Shown here one piece after another: positions 1 to 5,417 of a stretch of 18,974 bases of DNA. Each line of letters starts with the position of its first letter. Position 1 is the stretch's first letter. Source of the DNA: an uncultured Alphaproteobacteria bacterium (GTDB lineage Bacteria; Pseudomonadota; Alphaproteobacteria; RF32; CAG-239); the NCBI GenBank assembly GCA_944392185.1, contig CALXVW010000052.1, positions 1 through 18,974 on the forward strand, read 5' to 3'. Position numbers and translations under genes: made by a program. The notes beneath the pieces were generated by a model. It did no database searches and was not told the DNA's origin. It saw nothing but the letters and a program-made list of their open reading frames with translations.

Positions 1-228
1 ACAAACTAATAACTTGTCGGCATCGGCCAGGCTATCTAAGACATCTTCAGGAATGTCATCTAAAAAGACATCATCTCCGGGGTGGCGATGTAAAACGGCT
101 GAGCGGGTGTTCTGATCTACCTCAATAGTGGCATTTTCAGGCTCTCCTTCTCTGACATAGAGCAAAAGCATTGCTTCATCTTCGTCATTTATCAAAAAAT
201 CATAAGTTTCAAACTCTTCGCCGTTCAT
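1..228 (-). CDS. Acidic hypothetical protein, N-terminal part
   Basis: The frame is open from an ATG at 226-228 (minus strand) to the left edge, giving 76 codons without a stop, so the gene is partial at its C-terminus. The protein begins MNGEEFETYDFLINDEDEAM and is very rich in Asp and Glu, with no signal peptide or membrane segment visible, so it is probably cytoplasmic. A strong ribosome binding site (AAGGAAGG) sits four bases before the ATG, which decides the start. A plausible promoter lies upstream at 260-288. I do not recognise the family, and no function is proposed. The gene is divergent from the metalloprotease-like gene beginning at 489. Confidence 0.75.
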   Translation of the reverse strand, partial: MNGEEFETYDFLINDEDEAMLLLYVREGEPENATIEVDQNTRSAVLHRHPGDDVFLDDIPEDVLDSLADADKLLVC

Positions 229-259
229 TTTACCTTCCTTCACCTTTAGATGTTTATTT

Positions 260-288
260 ATGGTAACGTATTTATTCTTACTTTACAA
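260..288 (-). promoter_or_regulatory. Possible promoter of the left-edge acidic protein
   Basis: On the minus strand, TTGTAA (-35-like, 283-288) is followed 17 bases later by TACCAT (-10-like, 260-265). Each matches four of six consensus bases. It lies about 32 bases upstream of the ATG. Weak but correctly placed. Confidence 0.3.
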
Positions 289-315
289 TAAACGAATCCG
301 AAAATGTGCAAAAAA

Positions 316-382
316 CGGCTGTCTGTCTGTGTGTTCGTGGGGGAAGCATCGGGCAGACAGCCGATAAACTTTTTCAGTTTAT
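316..382. other. Two adjacent intergenic hairpins
   Basis: CGGCTGTCTG (316-325) is exactly complementary to CAGACAGCCG (354-363), and the stem extends two more pairs with one G-U. Immediately next to it, ATAAACT (364-370) pairs with AGTTTAT (376-382) around a five-base loop. On the minus strand the large stem is followed by a T run (A310-A315 on the plus strand), so it resembles an intrinsic terminator for minus-strand transcription. No minus-strand gene ends here. It could be a bidirectional insulator, the end of a small RNA, or a protein-binding palindrome. The rest of the 229-488 gap shows only AT-rich promoter-like sequence. Confidence 0.45.
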
Positions 383-460
383 GCGAAAATCATAAAAAAC
401 AATTGTTGAAGAAATGTTAATATCCTACAGATTAAATATGTAAAATATATTTTTATGAGT

Positions 461-481
461 TATAATCCCTTTCAAAAGGAG
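461..481 (+). promoter_or_regulatory. -10 box and ribosome binding site before the gene at 489
   Basis: A perfect TATAAT stands at 461-466, without a recognisable -35 at the usual distance. AAAGGAG at 475-481 lies seven bases before the TTG at 489 and makes that TTG the likely start. If this -10 is used, the leader would be only a dozen or so bases long. Confidence 0.4.
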
Positions 482-488
482 AATAAAC

Positions 489-1163
489 TTGATTGATAAG
501 TTGATTAATTTACTCAAATGGCCAACTGCTTTTTATATGCTTTTTTCTTTGCCTGCATATATTCAATCTCTGGCTTATTTTCAGTTTACAAAACTTCCCT
601 ATGTGGCGCTTATCGGCGGATTTTTTCTCTTCTTTATTTCTCGAAGCATGATGGATTCTTCCGTCAAAGCTAATATGGAAATCATCGCTCATGAGATGAC
701 GCATGCATTTTTTGCTTTTATTACTTTTCATAAGGTTAAGGGAATCCGTATTGAGGGTGATAATTCCGGTGGAGAGATGGCTTTTGAAGGTGAGGGAAAT
801 TGGCTTATTATTATTGCTCCATACTTTTTTCCGCTCTTTGGAATGGTTTATTTGATAGCTTTTTCAATTTATACTTCTTTTGCTCCGAGCAACCTTATCT
901 TAAACGGAGTGCTGGGTTATTTTATCGGCTATCATTTGGATACGGTAGGTTCGCAAATTCATGAAAAACAAACCGATCTGCCAAAGGTTTCTTATAAGTT
1001 TTGTGCCATGTTTCTGCCTTCGGCCAATTTGTGGGCGGTCGGCAGTATGCTCGCTTTTAATTCTCGCGGTTGGGACGGAATCGCTACTTATATGAAACTT
1101 ATAAATTATCTGAACGGTAAAAATTTAGATTATATATTTAATTTGTTGGGGAGCATATTCTAA
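489..1163 (+). CDS. Membrane HExxH metalloprotease-like protein (M50B-like)
   Basis: The 224-residue protein is predicted to be integral to the membrane, with hydrophobic stretches near residues 11-30, 37-50, 104-130 and 135-150. The zinc-binding signature HEMTH is at residues 68-72, at the start of a hydrophobic helix, as in site-2-protease-like peptidases. A Gly-rich acidic segment (about 88-103) and an APYFFPL motif (110-116) follow, a layout seen in M50B-type proteins. The third metal ligand is uncertain; Asp151 and Asp163 are candidates. The start is TTG, supported by AAAGGAG seven bases upstream. The gene stands alone and ends at a bidirectional terminator. It resembles the protein at 4155-4706 in architecture, with HExxH at residues 61-65 and a later P-rich hydrophobic stretch. 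Substrate is unknown, and an inactive relative cannot be excluded. Confidence 0.65.
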   Translation: MIDKLINLLKWPTAFYMLFSLPAYIQSLAYFQFTKLPYVALIGGFFLFFISRSMMDSSVKANMEIIAHEMTHAFFAFITFHKVKGIRIEGDNSGGEMAFEGEGNWLIIIAPYFFPLFGMVYLIAFSIYTSFAPSNLILNGVLGYFIGYHLDTVGSQIHEKQTDLPKVSYKFCAMFLPSANLWAVGSMLAFNSRGWDGIATYMKLINYLNGKNLDYIFNLLGSIF

Positions 1164-1171
1164 GATAGAAA

Positions 1172-1192
1172 AAGCCGCCCAATCGGCGGCTT
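1172..1192. terminator. Bidirectional intrinsic terminator between convergent genes
   Basis: AAGCCGCC (1172-1179) pairs perfectly with GGCGGCTT (1185-1192) around a five-base loop. T-rich sequence follows on both strands. It lies between the stop of the plus-strand protease-like gene (1163) and the stop of the minus-strand Mur ligase gene (1198), and can serve both. Confidence 0.8.
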
Positions 1193-1197
1193 CCTTC

Positions 1198-2559
1198 TTA
1201 AATGACCTGCAATAGTTCGCGGCTGAAATCTGCCAAAGAATTATCATGCGCACCCATGATGACGACACGGTCTCCGGGGAGGACATTCTCTTTTATAAAT
1301 TCTCTGGTGTCCTCTTTGTGCGGCAAAAACAGCGCATTTTTGTGCCCGTTTTCTTTTATCCGATTAATGATGTTAGCCGAAGTGATGCCGACGTCTTTTT
1401 CGGTCAGCTCATAAATCTCTTGCATAATCATGATGTCTTCCGGTGCCAAGACCTTTGCTACTGCCTCTGCTACCTCATCTCCGGTGTTGACGGCTGAAAA
1501 AGGGGTGTGTGGTTGATACATGGCAATAATGCGGCCGGGGTGGTCTTTGAGCGCTTGCAGCGAGGCCTCAATCTTGCTCGGATTATGAGCAAAGTCATTA
1601 TAAACGGTGATGCCGTTGCGGCTGCCAATCTTTTCTAAACGAACCTTTACTCCATTAAATCCTTCCAGCGCGCGAGCAGCGGCAAATTTATCTAATCCCA
1701 GCATCATGCAGGCACTGATGGCAGCAAGAGCATTAGAGACATTAAATTTGCCAATCAGGTTCAAATGAAATGTTTGGCCATCCAGTTTATATTCAATTCC
1801 GTTTTCAATTGCTTTTACATCTTTGGCGGTTAAGTCTGCATTATCATTGCCGATTGAGTAGGTGAATTTCTTTACCGGGCTGTTTAGCTCTCTGGCTCTT
1901 GGGCAATCGTAATTGACGACCAAGGCATGGGTTACATGAGAGGCAAATACGGAAAAATATTCAACCAATTTTTCAATACTGGTGTGGTCGTGTGAGATAT
2001 TGTTAACCAAGCCGATGTAGGGGCGATATTTTTTTATGGAACCGTCGCTCTCATCAGCCTCAATCACGCAGGTTTCACCATCATTGTATAAATAATTTTG
2101 CAGGCCCGGATTATGGCTATAATTGCAAAGCATTCCTCCGTTTATCATGGTCGGTTTTTGGCCCAAAACATCAAGCACATAGCCAATCATCGCGGTGGTG
2201 GTGGTTTTGCCGGCGGTACCGCCAACCGCTATGCCTTTGGGATAGGTATGAAAAATTTCTTCCAGCAAATCGGAGCGGCTTTTGACAGAAATATTATATC
2301 GGCGGGCAGCCTTAATATCCGGATTGTTCTCATCTAAAGCCGCGGAGGCATATACACATTCCATATCTTGAGTGATGCCGCTGCCGTCTTGCGGAATAAT
2401 CTTGAGCCCTACGGATTCCAAGGCCAGGCGGCGGTCTGTGTCCTTGCCTTCATCAAAACTTCTGTCGGAGCCGTATACTTCATAACCTTTTTTTATCATT
2501 ATTTGTTCTAACGGGCTGATACCGTTGCCGGCGGCGCCGCAGAAAGCTATCTTTTTCAT
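1198..2559 (-). CDS. Mur ligase family protein, MurC/Mpl-like
   Basis: This 453-residue protein has the three-domain Mur ligase plan. The N-terminal UDP-binding Rossmann segment begins MKKIAFCGAAGNGIS. The ATP-binding P-loop GGTAGKTTTT is at 113-122, followed by EADESDGS at 167-174 and the SHDH metal/nucleotide motif near 189-192. The C-terminal domain carries NDFAHNP at 321-327. These point to UDP-N-acetylmuramate:L-alanine ligase (MurC) or the recycling enzyme Mpl, which attaches L-Ala-D-Glu-mDAP to UDP-MurNAc in the cytoplasm. MurC usually has a DDYAHHP-type motif and Arg-Arg before it; here it is NDFAHNP and KVRLE, so this is probably a paralogue. It is not in a division (dcw) cluster, and follows the secreted protein gene by 31 bases, probably in one transcript. 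AAGGAA upstream supports the ATG. MurC and Mpl cannot be separated by eye. Confidence 0.8.
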   Translation of the reverse strand: MKKIAFCGAAGNGISPLEQIMIKKGYEVYGSDRSFDEGKDTDRRLALESVGLKIIPQDGSGITQDMECVYASAALDENNPDIKAARRYNISVKSRSDLLEEIFHTYPKGIAVGGTAGKTTTTAMIGYVLDVLGQKPTMINGGMLCNYSHNPGLQNYLYNDGETCVIEADESDGSIKKYRPYIGLVNNISHDHTSIEKLVEYFSVFASHVTHALVVNYDCPRARELNSPVKKFTYSIGNDNADLTAKDVKAIENGIEYKLDGQTFHLNLIGKFNVSNALAAISACMMLGLDKFAAARALEGFNGVKVRLEKIGSRNGITVYNDFAHNPSKIEASLQALKDHPGRIIAMYQPHTPFSAVNTGDEVAEAVAKVLAPEDIMIMQEIYELTEKDVGITSANIINRIKENGHKNALFLPHKEDTREFIKENVLPGDRVVIMGAHDNSLADFSRELLQVI

Positions 2560-2590
2560 TGTTTGTTTCCTTAAAAGTTCCAGTCTTGCT

Positions 2591-3406
2591 TTAGAGCGCG
2601 TCTAAAGTTTCTTGTTCTTGTGCATTTAATATCCGTAAATTTTTATAGTCAATCACTATATAACTTTTTCCGTCGCCGTCAACATTTACCGCCAAAGCAG
2701 CCCCAACTTCTTCATTGTAGTAGGTCGAGTATAATTCTGCTGCGCCGCTTTGTAACTGTGATAAGAAATTCGGATTGCCTATTGGGGCCGGCTCCTGAAC
2801 AACAATGTCTTTACCTTTATCATCTTGTTTGGTTACATCTACTTGTGCCGGCGTGAAAAATTCTTGGGCATTGCCATATTTTTTGCTCAAAAGTGCAGAG
2901 TATATTTTGTACAGCCGCATGACTTTTGAGGCCTCAGCATCATCATCTAATTGTTTGCCATAGGCAATAATGCGCCACAAGTGATCGTCTTCACCAAAGG
3001 TGATGTCTACTCTTGCGATGTCCATCACTTCTTTAGGCAGGTGAGTGGCTGAAAAATTGTTAACATAGTCTTCTTCTCCTATCGGAGTTAGAATAATTCC
3101 CTGGTTCTTGGTTTCTGCCATGGAGGCTCCCCAAATCAAACCAAATGGAGCGCTTTGGTCTCGGGAGACAATTTGCTCTTGTTTGGCTGCGGGAGTGCTG
3201 CGCAATTTGGGGAATGTTTGTTTGCGCAAAGTTCTTGGCTTTTGTTGCAGTAGCTGTTTGGCGCTTTCTTCCGCTTGTGAAACTGCGTTTTCATCAGGTT
3301 CCATTGCGGCAACCGTTTCCGTATCTAACAAAAAATCCTGGGAAATTTGCGCATTTCCGGATGTGGCTGACATAGCAAATAAAAACAAGAAAAGTATTTT
3401 TTTCAT
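2591..3406 (-). CDS. Secreted hypothetical protein with signal peptide
   Basis: I chose the ATG at 3404-3406 (271 residues). It gives a clean signal peptide (MKKILFLFLFAMSATSGNA, cleavage likely near residue 19) and has AAAGGA eight bases upstream. The open frame extends back to 3574, but that would bury the signal peptide and cover the divergent promoter. After an Ala/Gln/Lys-rich linker (about 30-85) comes a probable folded domain starting at PFGLIWGAS (about 88-96) with a VDITFGEDDHLWRI stretch near 133-146. It probably acts in the periplasm; I do not recognise the family. It is first in a two-gene minus-strand unit with the Mur ligase gene, and shares its upstream region, including a perfect inverted repeat, with the divergent TetR gene. 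Confidence 0.75.
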   Translation of the reverse strand: MKKILFLFLFAMSATSGNAQISQDFLLDTETVAAMEPDENAVSQAEESAKQLLQQKPRTLRKQTFPKLRSTPAAKQEQIVSRDQSAPFGLIWGASMAETKNQGIILTPIGEEDYVNNFSATHLPKEVMDIARVDITFGEDDHLWRIIAYGKQLDDDAEASKVMRLYKIYSALLSKKYGNAQEFFTPAQVDVTKQDDKGKDIVVQEPAPIGNPNFLSQLQSGAAELYSTYYNEEVGAALAVNVDGDGKSYIVIDYKNLRILNAQEQETLDAL

Positions 3407-3436
3407 CAAATTATCCTTTGCGATTGAAAATTTGAA

Positions 3437-3451
3437 TTGAACACTGTTCAA
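3437..3451. promoter_or_regulatory. Candidate TetR operator (15-bp inverted repeat)
   Basis: TTGAACA-C-TGTTCAA is a perfect inverted repeat with a single central base. It lies between the divergent starts at 3406 (minus) and 3521 (plus). The TTGAAC half on each strand can also act as a -35 box; on the plus strand TATTGT follows after 17 bases. A repressor bound here could block both promoters. That the neighbouring TetR protein binds it is inference from position and symmetry. Confidence 0.6.
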
Positions 3452-3520
3452 CTTTTGTTTATTGTATATCCATAATTGCAAATATTTTGTAAATATATAA
3501 ACATAATCAGATATAAAACA

Positions 3521-4165
3521 ATGACTCAAGAGAAAACAAAAAATCAGCGTCTTAAAAAATTTGTAAGAGAGCAAGTAAAAGCTTCGCTCTTGAAAATAGG
3601 GCGGCGCTTGGTGGTCGAAAAAGGGGCCGAGTTTTTAACCGCGCGCAAACTCTCTGATGCCTCCAACACTTCTATCGGTACTATCTATAATACGTTTGCC
3701 ACCATGGAGCGCTTTATTGCAGAGGAAAATATGCAGACCCTAGACGAACTCTATCTCGAGATGTCTGCCATTATTCCGGATAAGAATCCGTATCTTAACA
3801 TCAACCGCTACGTGGATGTTTTCAGCGCGTTTGTTTTAAATAACAAAAATTTGTGGATCTTGCTTTATCGAGAGCATTTGTTTAATGCTGCACAGCCGCT
3901 TTCAGCACCCTATCTGCGGCGCATTTATAAAATTGAGGCCTTGTTTGAAAAGCAAGTCACGCTGATGTTTGGCGCTTTAAGCAAGGCTGAGCGCCAAACA
4001 TCTTTGCAGGTCTTGGGAATGGCAATCTTTTGTTTGAGCGGGTTCTTGGCAACCGAGCCTACCGGCAAGCTTAGAAAGCTCAATAAGGCCAATATCTGCA
4101 AATTGCTGCTTAATACATATCTTGCCGGGCTTGATGGCCTGAAGAAGGTGAAACATGATTTATGA
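3521..4165 (+). CDS. TetR/AcrR family transcriptional regulator
   Basis: The protein is 214 residues, the usual TetR length. The N-terminal helix-turn-helix spans roughly residues 22-66, with LTARKLSDASNTSIGTIYNT as its core, followed by FATMERFI at the start of the connecting helix. The rest is helical, with a possible ligand-binding and dimer domain. The ATG at 3521 is preferred over an upstream TTG at 3476, because the extension is not TetR-like and would run through the promoter; neither start has a clear ribosome binding site. The stop lies 11 bases inside the next gene, so the two are co-transcribed and probably translationally coupled. The perfect palindrome at 3437-3451 suggests autoregulation and control of the divergent pair. 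Ligand unknown. Confidence 0.85.
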   Translation: MTQEKTKNQRLKKFVREQVKASLLKIGRRLVVEKGAEFLTARKLSDASNTSIGTIYNTFATMERFIAEENMQTLDELYLEMSAIIPDKNPYLNINRYVDVFSAFVLNNKNLWILLYREHLFNAAQPLSAPYLRRIYKIEALFEKQVTLMFGALSKAERQTSLQVLGMAIFCLSGFLATEPTGKLRKLNKANICKLLLNTYLAGLDGLKKVKHDL

Positions 4166-4706
4166 TGTCTATTATAAATTTTTGAGCATTATTAATAGTC
4201 CGGCTTTTTTACGTGGGTTCTTTGATAACCGCTTCTATCTCATCTTGTTGGTGATTGTTTTAATGCGGGTCAAGTATACAACCTATAATTCCTTGTGGCT
4301 ATCTTCACTCGTGAATATTCCGGGCACCATCTTGCATGAGTTTATGCACTTCTTTGTCGGGATGCTCCTTAATGCCAGGCCGTGCAATTTTACCATATTT
4401 CCCCGTCGCGGAGAAGACGGAAGCTATGTGATGGGAAGTGTGGGGTTTAGAAATGTCACTTTTTATAACGCCGTGCCTGCCTCAATGGCGCCGTTGCTGC
4501 TCTTGCCTATCGGTTTTTACCTTAACCGCTATTTCCTGCCAACTATGGAGCCCACTTTTGTGAACTATGTGCTCTATGTCTTGTTGCAGACAATCATTAT
4601 CGAAAATGCCATGCCCTCAGGTGCCGATTTTAGGGTCGCAAGAATGTATATCAGCGGCGTGTTGCTGTATGGGTTCATCTTCTTATCCCTCTTTCTCATG
4701 CTCTAA
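4155..4706 (+). CDS. Membrane HExxH metalloprotease-like protein co-transcribed with TetR
   Basis: The protein has 183 residues and is strongly hydrophobic, with likely membrane segments near 24-38, 104-122, 133-150 and 164-182. HEFMH at 61-65 is a zinc-binding HExxH signature followed by a hydrophobic helix. Near the C-terminus, NAMPSGADF (151-159) resembles the N-x-x-P...D motif that supplies the third zinc ligand in site-2-type (M50) proteases, with Asp158 the candidate. Between them is a soluble segment with RRGEDGSYVMGSVGF (84-98). The ATG overlaps the end of the TetR gene and has AAGAAGG just upstream, so its expression follows the regulator. A role in envelope signalling or processing is plausible but inferred. 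The stop codon is directly followed by a hairpin. Confidence 0.65.
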   Translation: MIYDVYYKFLSIINSPAFLRGFFDNRFYLILLVIVLMRVKYTTYNSLWLSSLVNIPGTILHEFMHFFVGMLLNARPCNFTIFPRRGEDGSYVMGSVGFRNVTFYNAVPASMAPLLLLPIGFYLNRYFLPTMEPTFVNYVLYVLLQTIIIENAMPSGADFRVARMYISGVLLYGFIFLSLFLML

Positions 4707-4803
4707 CCAGGCGACGGCCTGGAGCGGTGCGAACGCGCACGGCGATAACTCCGCTGTAACCCGCCGGGGAACGCCCCGGTGCGATAACTTCGCTGTTATC
4801 CGC
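4707..4803. repeat. Tandem hairpin array (intergenic repeat, copy 1)
   Basis: Five small hairpins follow each other. They are CCAGGC/GCCTGG (4707-4722), GTGCG/CGCAC (4727-4740), an imperfect one at 4741-4765, CCGGGG/CCCCGG (4764-4779) and GATAAC/GTTATC (4783-4800). A 23-base unit beginning GCGATAACT occurs at 4742-4764 and again at 4781-4803 with 20 of 23 bases identical, giving a period of about 39. The two GC-rich stems between units differ in sequence but keep pairing and the same AACG loop. A related unit recurs at 5342-5381. The element starts on the base after a stop codon. It looks like a REP-like or MITE-like intergenic repeat; the class is unknown. Confidence 0.65.
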
Positions 4804-4834
4804 TCAACTCACAAGGTTCGTCTCGCTGGCGCAA

Positions 4835-4885
4835 GTGCCATAAACAAACAAATACTGCCCTATTCAAACAAATTGATTGCAAATT
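4835..4885. repeat. Diverged direct repeat, copy 1 (partner at 5436-5485)
   Basis: Starting at GTGCCATAA, this 51-base segment aligns with 5436-5485, with 37 matches by hand and a one-base gap. Both copies lie downstream of a CCAGGC hairpin and a GCGAT-type unit, in the same orientation. The right end of this copy carries the possible -35 box of the RNA that follows. Confidence 0.55.
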
Positions 4886-4904
4886 AATCTTTATGCGTTA
4901 ATAT
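4877..4904 (+). promoter_or_regulatory. Possible promoter of the structured RNA
   Basis: TTGCAA (4877-4882) and TAATAT (4899-4904) are separated by 16 bases, each matching four of six consensus positions. Transcription would start near the base of the first hairpin of the RNA (4908). Confidence 0.35.
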
Positions 4905-4907
4905 CAT

Positions 4908-5077
4908 CTCCGCAGGGGCGAGTTGCCCCTGTGGAGTATCGAAACTCCTTACGAGAAAAAGAACAACTCCTTTTACGGGGAGCCGGGGGTATAAGGCTAT
5001 GCTCGAAGAACCGGGACTGTTCTCGTACAGTTTCGAACTCCCCTCCTTGATTAAAATTCAAGGAGGTTTCTTTTTTT
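4908..5077 (+). ncRNA. Structured RNA or regulatory leader ending in an intrinsic terminator
   Basis: About 170 bases without a convincing coding frame but with strong pairing. Hairpin A is a 12-bp stem (4908-4919 with 4925-4936, one G-U, loop GAGTT). A long-range stem follows: TCGAAACT (4939-4946) with AGTTTCGA (5029-5036), continued by TACGAGAA (4950-4957) with TTCTCGTA (5020-5027), so 16 pairs enclose about 62 bases. Inside, CTCC/GGAG (4967-4970, 4979-4982) and AGCC/GGCT (4981-4984, 4995-4998) are possible small, mutually exclusive hairpins. The end is a terminator at 5042-5077. It does not match 6S, SRP, tmRNA, RNase P or the riboswitch classes I know. It could be a small RNA, or a leader controlling the HTH gene at 5102 by read-through. 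Confidence 0.6.
5042..5077 (+). terminator. Intrinsic terminator of the structured RNA
   Basis: CCTCCTTGA (5042-5050) pairs perfectly with TCAAGGAGG (5058-5066) around a seven-base loop, followed by TTTCTTTTTTT. Only 24 bases separate its end from the ATG of the HTH gene. Confidence 0.85.
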
Positions 5078-5101
5078 ATAAGAAAATTAGGAGTTAAAAC
5101 G

Positions 5102-5341
5102 ATGAATAATAAAAAACAAGCTATCAAAGAGCTTATTCAAAACTACGGCACTATTGCTCAGCAACTTCACCAACTGAGAGTGTCTAAACAATTATCTTTA
5201 GAGAGGCTCTCTCATGATACACAAATACCACTCTATATTTTGGATGATATGGAAATCGGCAGGCGTTCTCTACAACTTTCCACTCTCTATATCTTGGCCA
5301 AATACTATGGCAAAAAAATCCATATCCAACTGATAGATTAA
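5102..5341 (+). CDS. Small XRE-family HTH DNA-binding protein
   Basis: The protein has 79 residues. A Cro/C1-type helix-turn-helix fits residues 19-70: QLHQLRVSKQLSLERLSHDT, then IPLYILDDMEIGRR as recognition helix and turn, and a closing helix TLYILAKYYGKK. There is no second domain, so it is a minimal DNA-binding protein, probably a dimer. AGGAG at 5089-5093 lies eight bases before the ATG. Only 24 bases separate the start from a strong terminator, so expression needs either read-through of the upstream structured RNA or a promoter squeezed into the T-tract (a TATAAG occurs at 5077-5082). Its stop is followed at once by a CCAGGC/GCCTGG hairpin like the one after the stop at 4706. Such small HTH proteins are often in mobile or toxin-antitoxin modules, but no toxin is visible next to it. 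Confidence 0.75.
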   Translation: MNNKKQAIKELIQNYGTIAQQLHQLRVSKQLSLERLSHDTQIPLYILDDMEIGRRSLQLSTLYILAKYYGKKIHIQLID

Positions 5342-5381
5342 CCAGGCAGCGCCTGGAGGCGATTAGTAAGCTGTAAACCGC
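5342..5381. repeat. Intergenic hairpin repeat, copy 2
   Basis: CCAGGC (5342-5347) pairs with GCCTGG (5351-5356) directly after the HTH stop codon, exactly as at 4707-4722 after the other gene. A 23-base unit follows at 5359-5381 that matches the unit at 4742-4764 in 18 of 23 positions. This copy has one unit, where copy 1 has two. Confidence 0.55.
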
Positions 5382-5387
5382 AAGACT

Positions 5388-5417
5388 AAAAAGCCGCTCC
5401 TTACAAAGCGGCTTTTT
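5388..5417. terminator. Strong bidirectional terminator
   Basis: AAAAAGCCGCT (5388-5398) pairs perfectly with AGCGGCTTTTT (5407-5417), an 11-bp stem with T runs on both strands. It ends the HTH transcript and would also end a minus-strand transcript from the open frame at 5416-5601. Confidence 0.85.

Noticed and set aside
398..407. AACAATTGTT palindrome upstream of the gene at 489
   Set aside because: It is short and AT-rich, expected by chance in such sequence, and has no second copy or clear overlap with a promoter.
3407..3574. N-terminal extension of the secreted protein (start at 3574)
   Set aside because: It would bury the signal peptide, cross the divergent promoter and operator and lie over the TetR start. 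The internal ATG at 3406 has a good ribosome binding site.
4707..4803. CRISPR array
   Set aside because: The repeats are imperfect, only two or three copies exist, the spacers are themselves hairpins, and no cas gene is present.
4567..4887. 106-codon plus-strand frame after and inside the end of the second HExxH gene
   Set aside because: It overlaps a gene with clear motifs, and its second half runs through the hairpin array. The composition is not protein-like and no ribosome binding site is present.
4908..5077. 6S RNA, SRP RNA, retron or omega-type RNA
   Set aside because: The SRP loop signature and the 6S central-bubble arrangement are not seen, and no reverse transcriptase or TnpB gene is nearby.
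4891..5127. 78-codon minus-strand frame across the structured RNA
   Set aside because: It covers strong inverted repeats and the terminator, and has no ribosome binding site. The pairing explains the sequence better.
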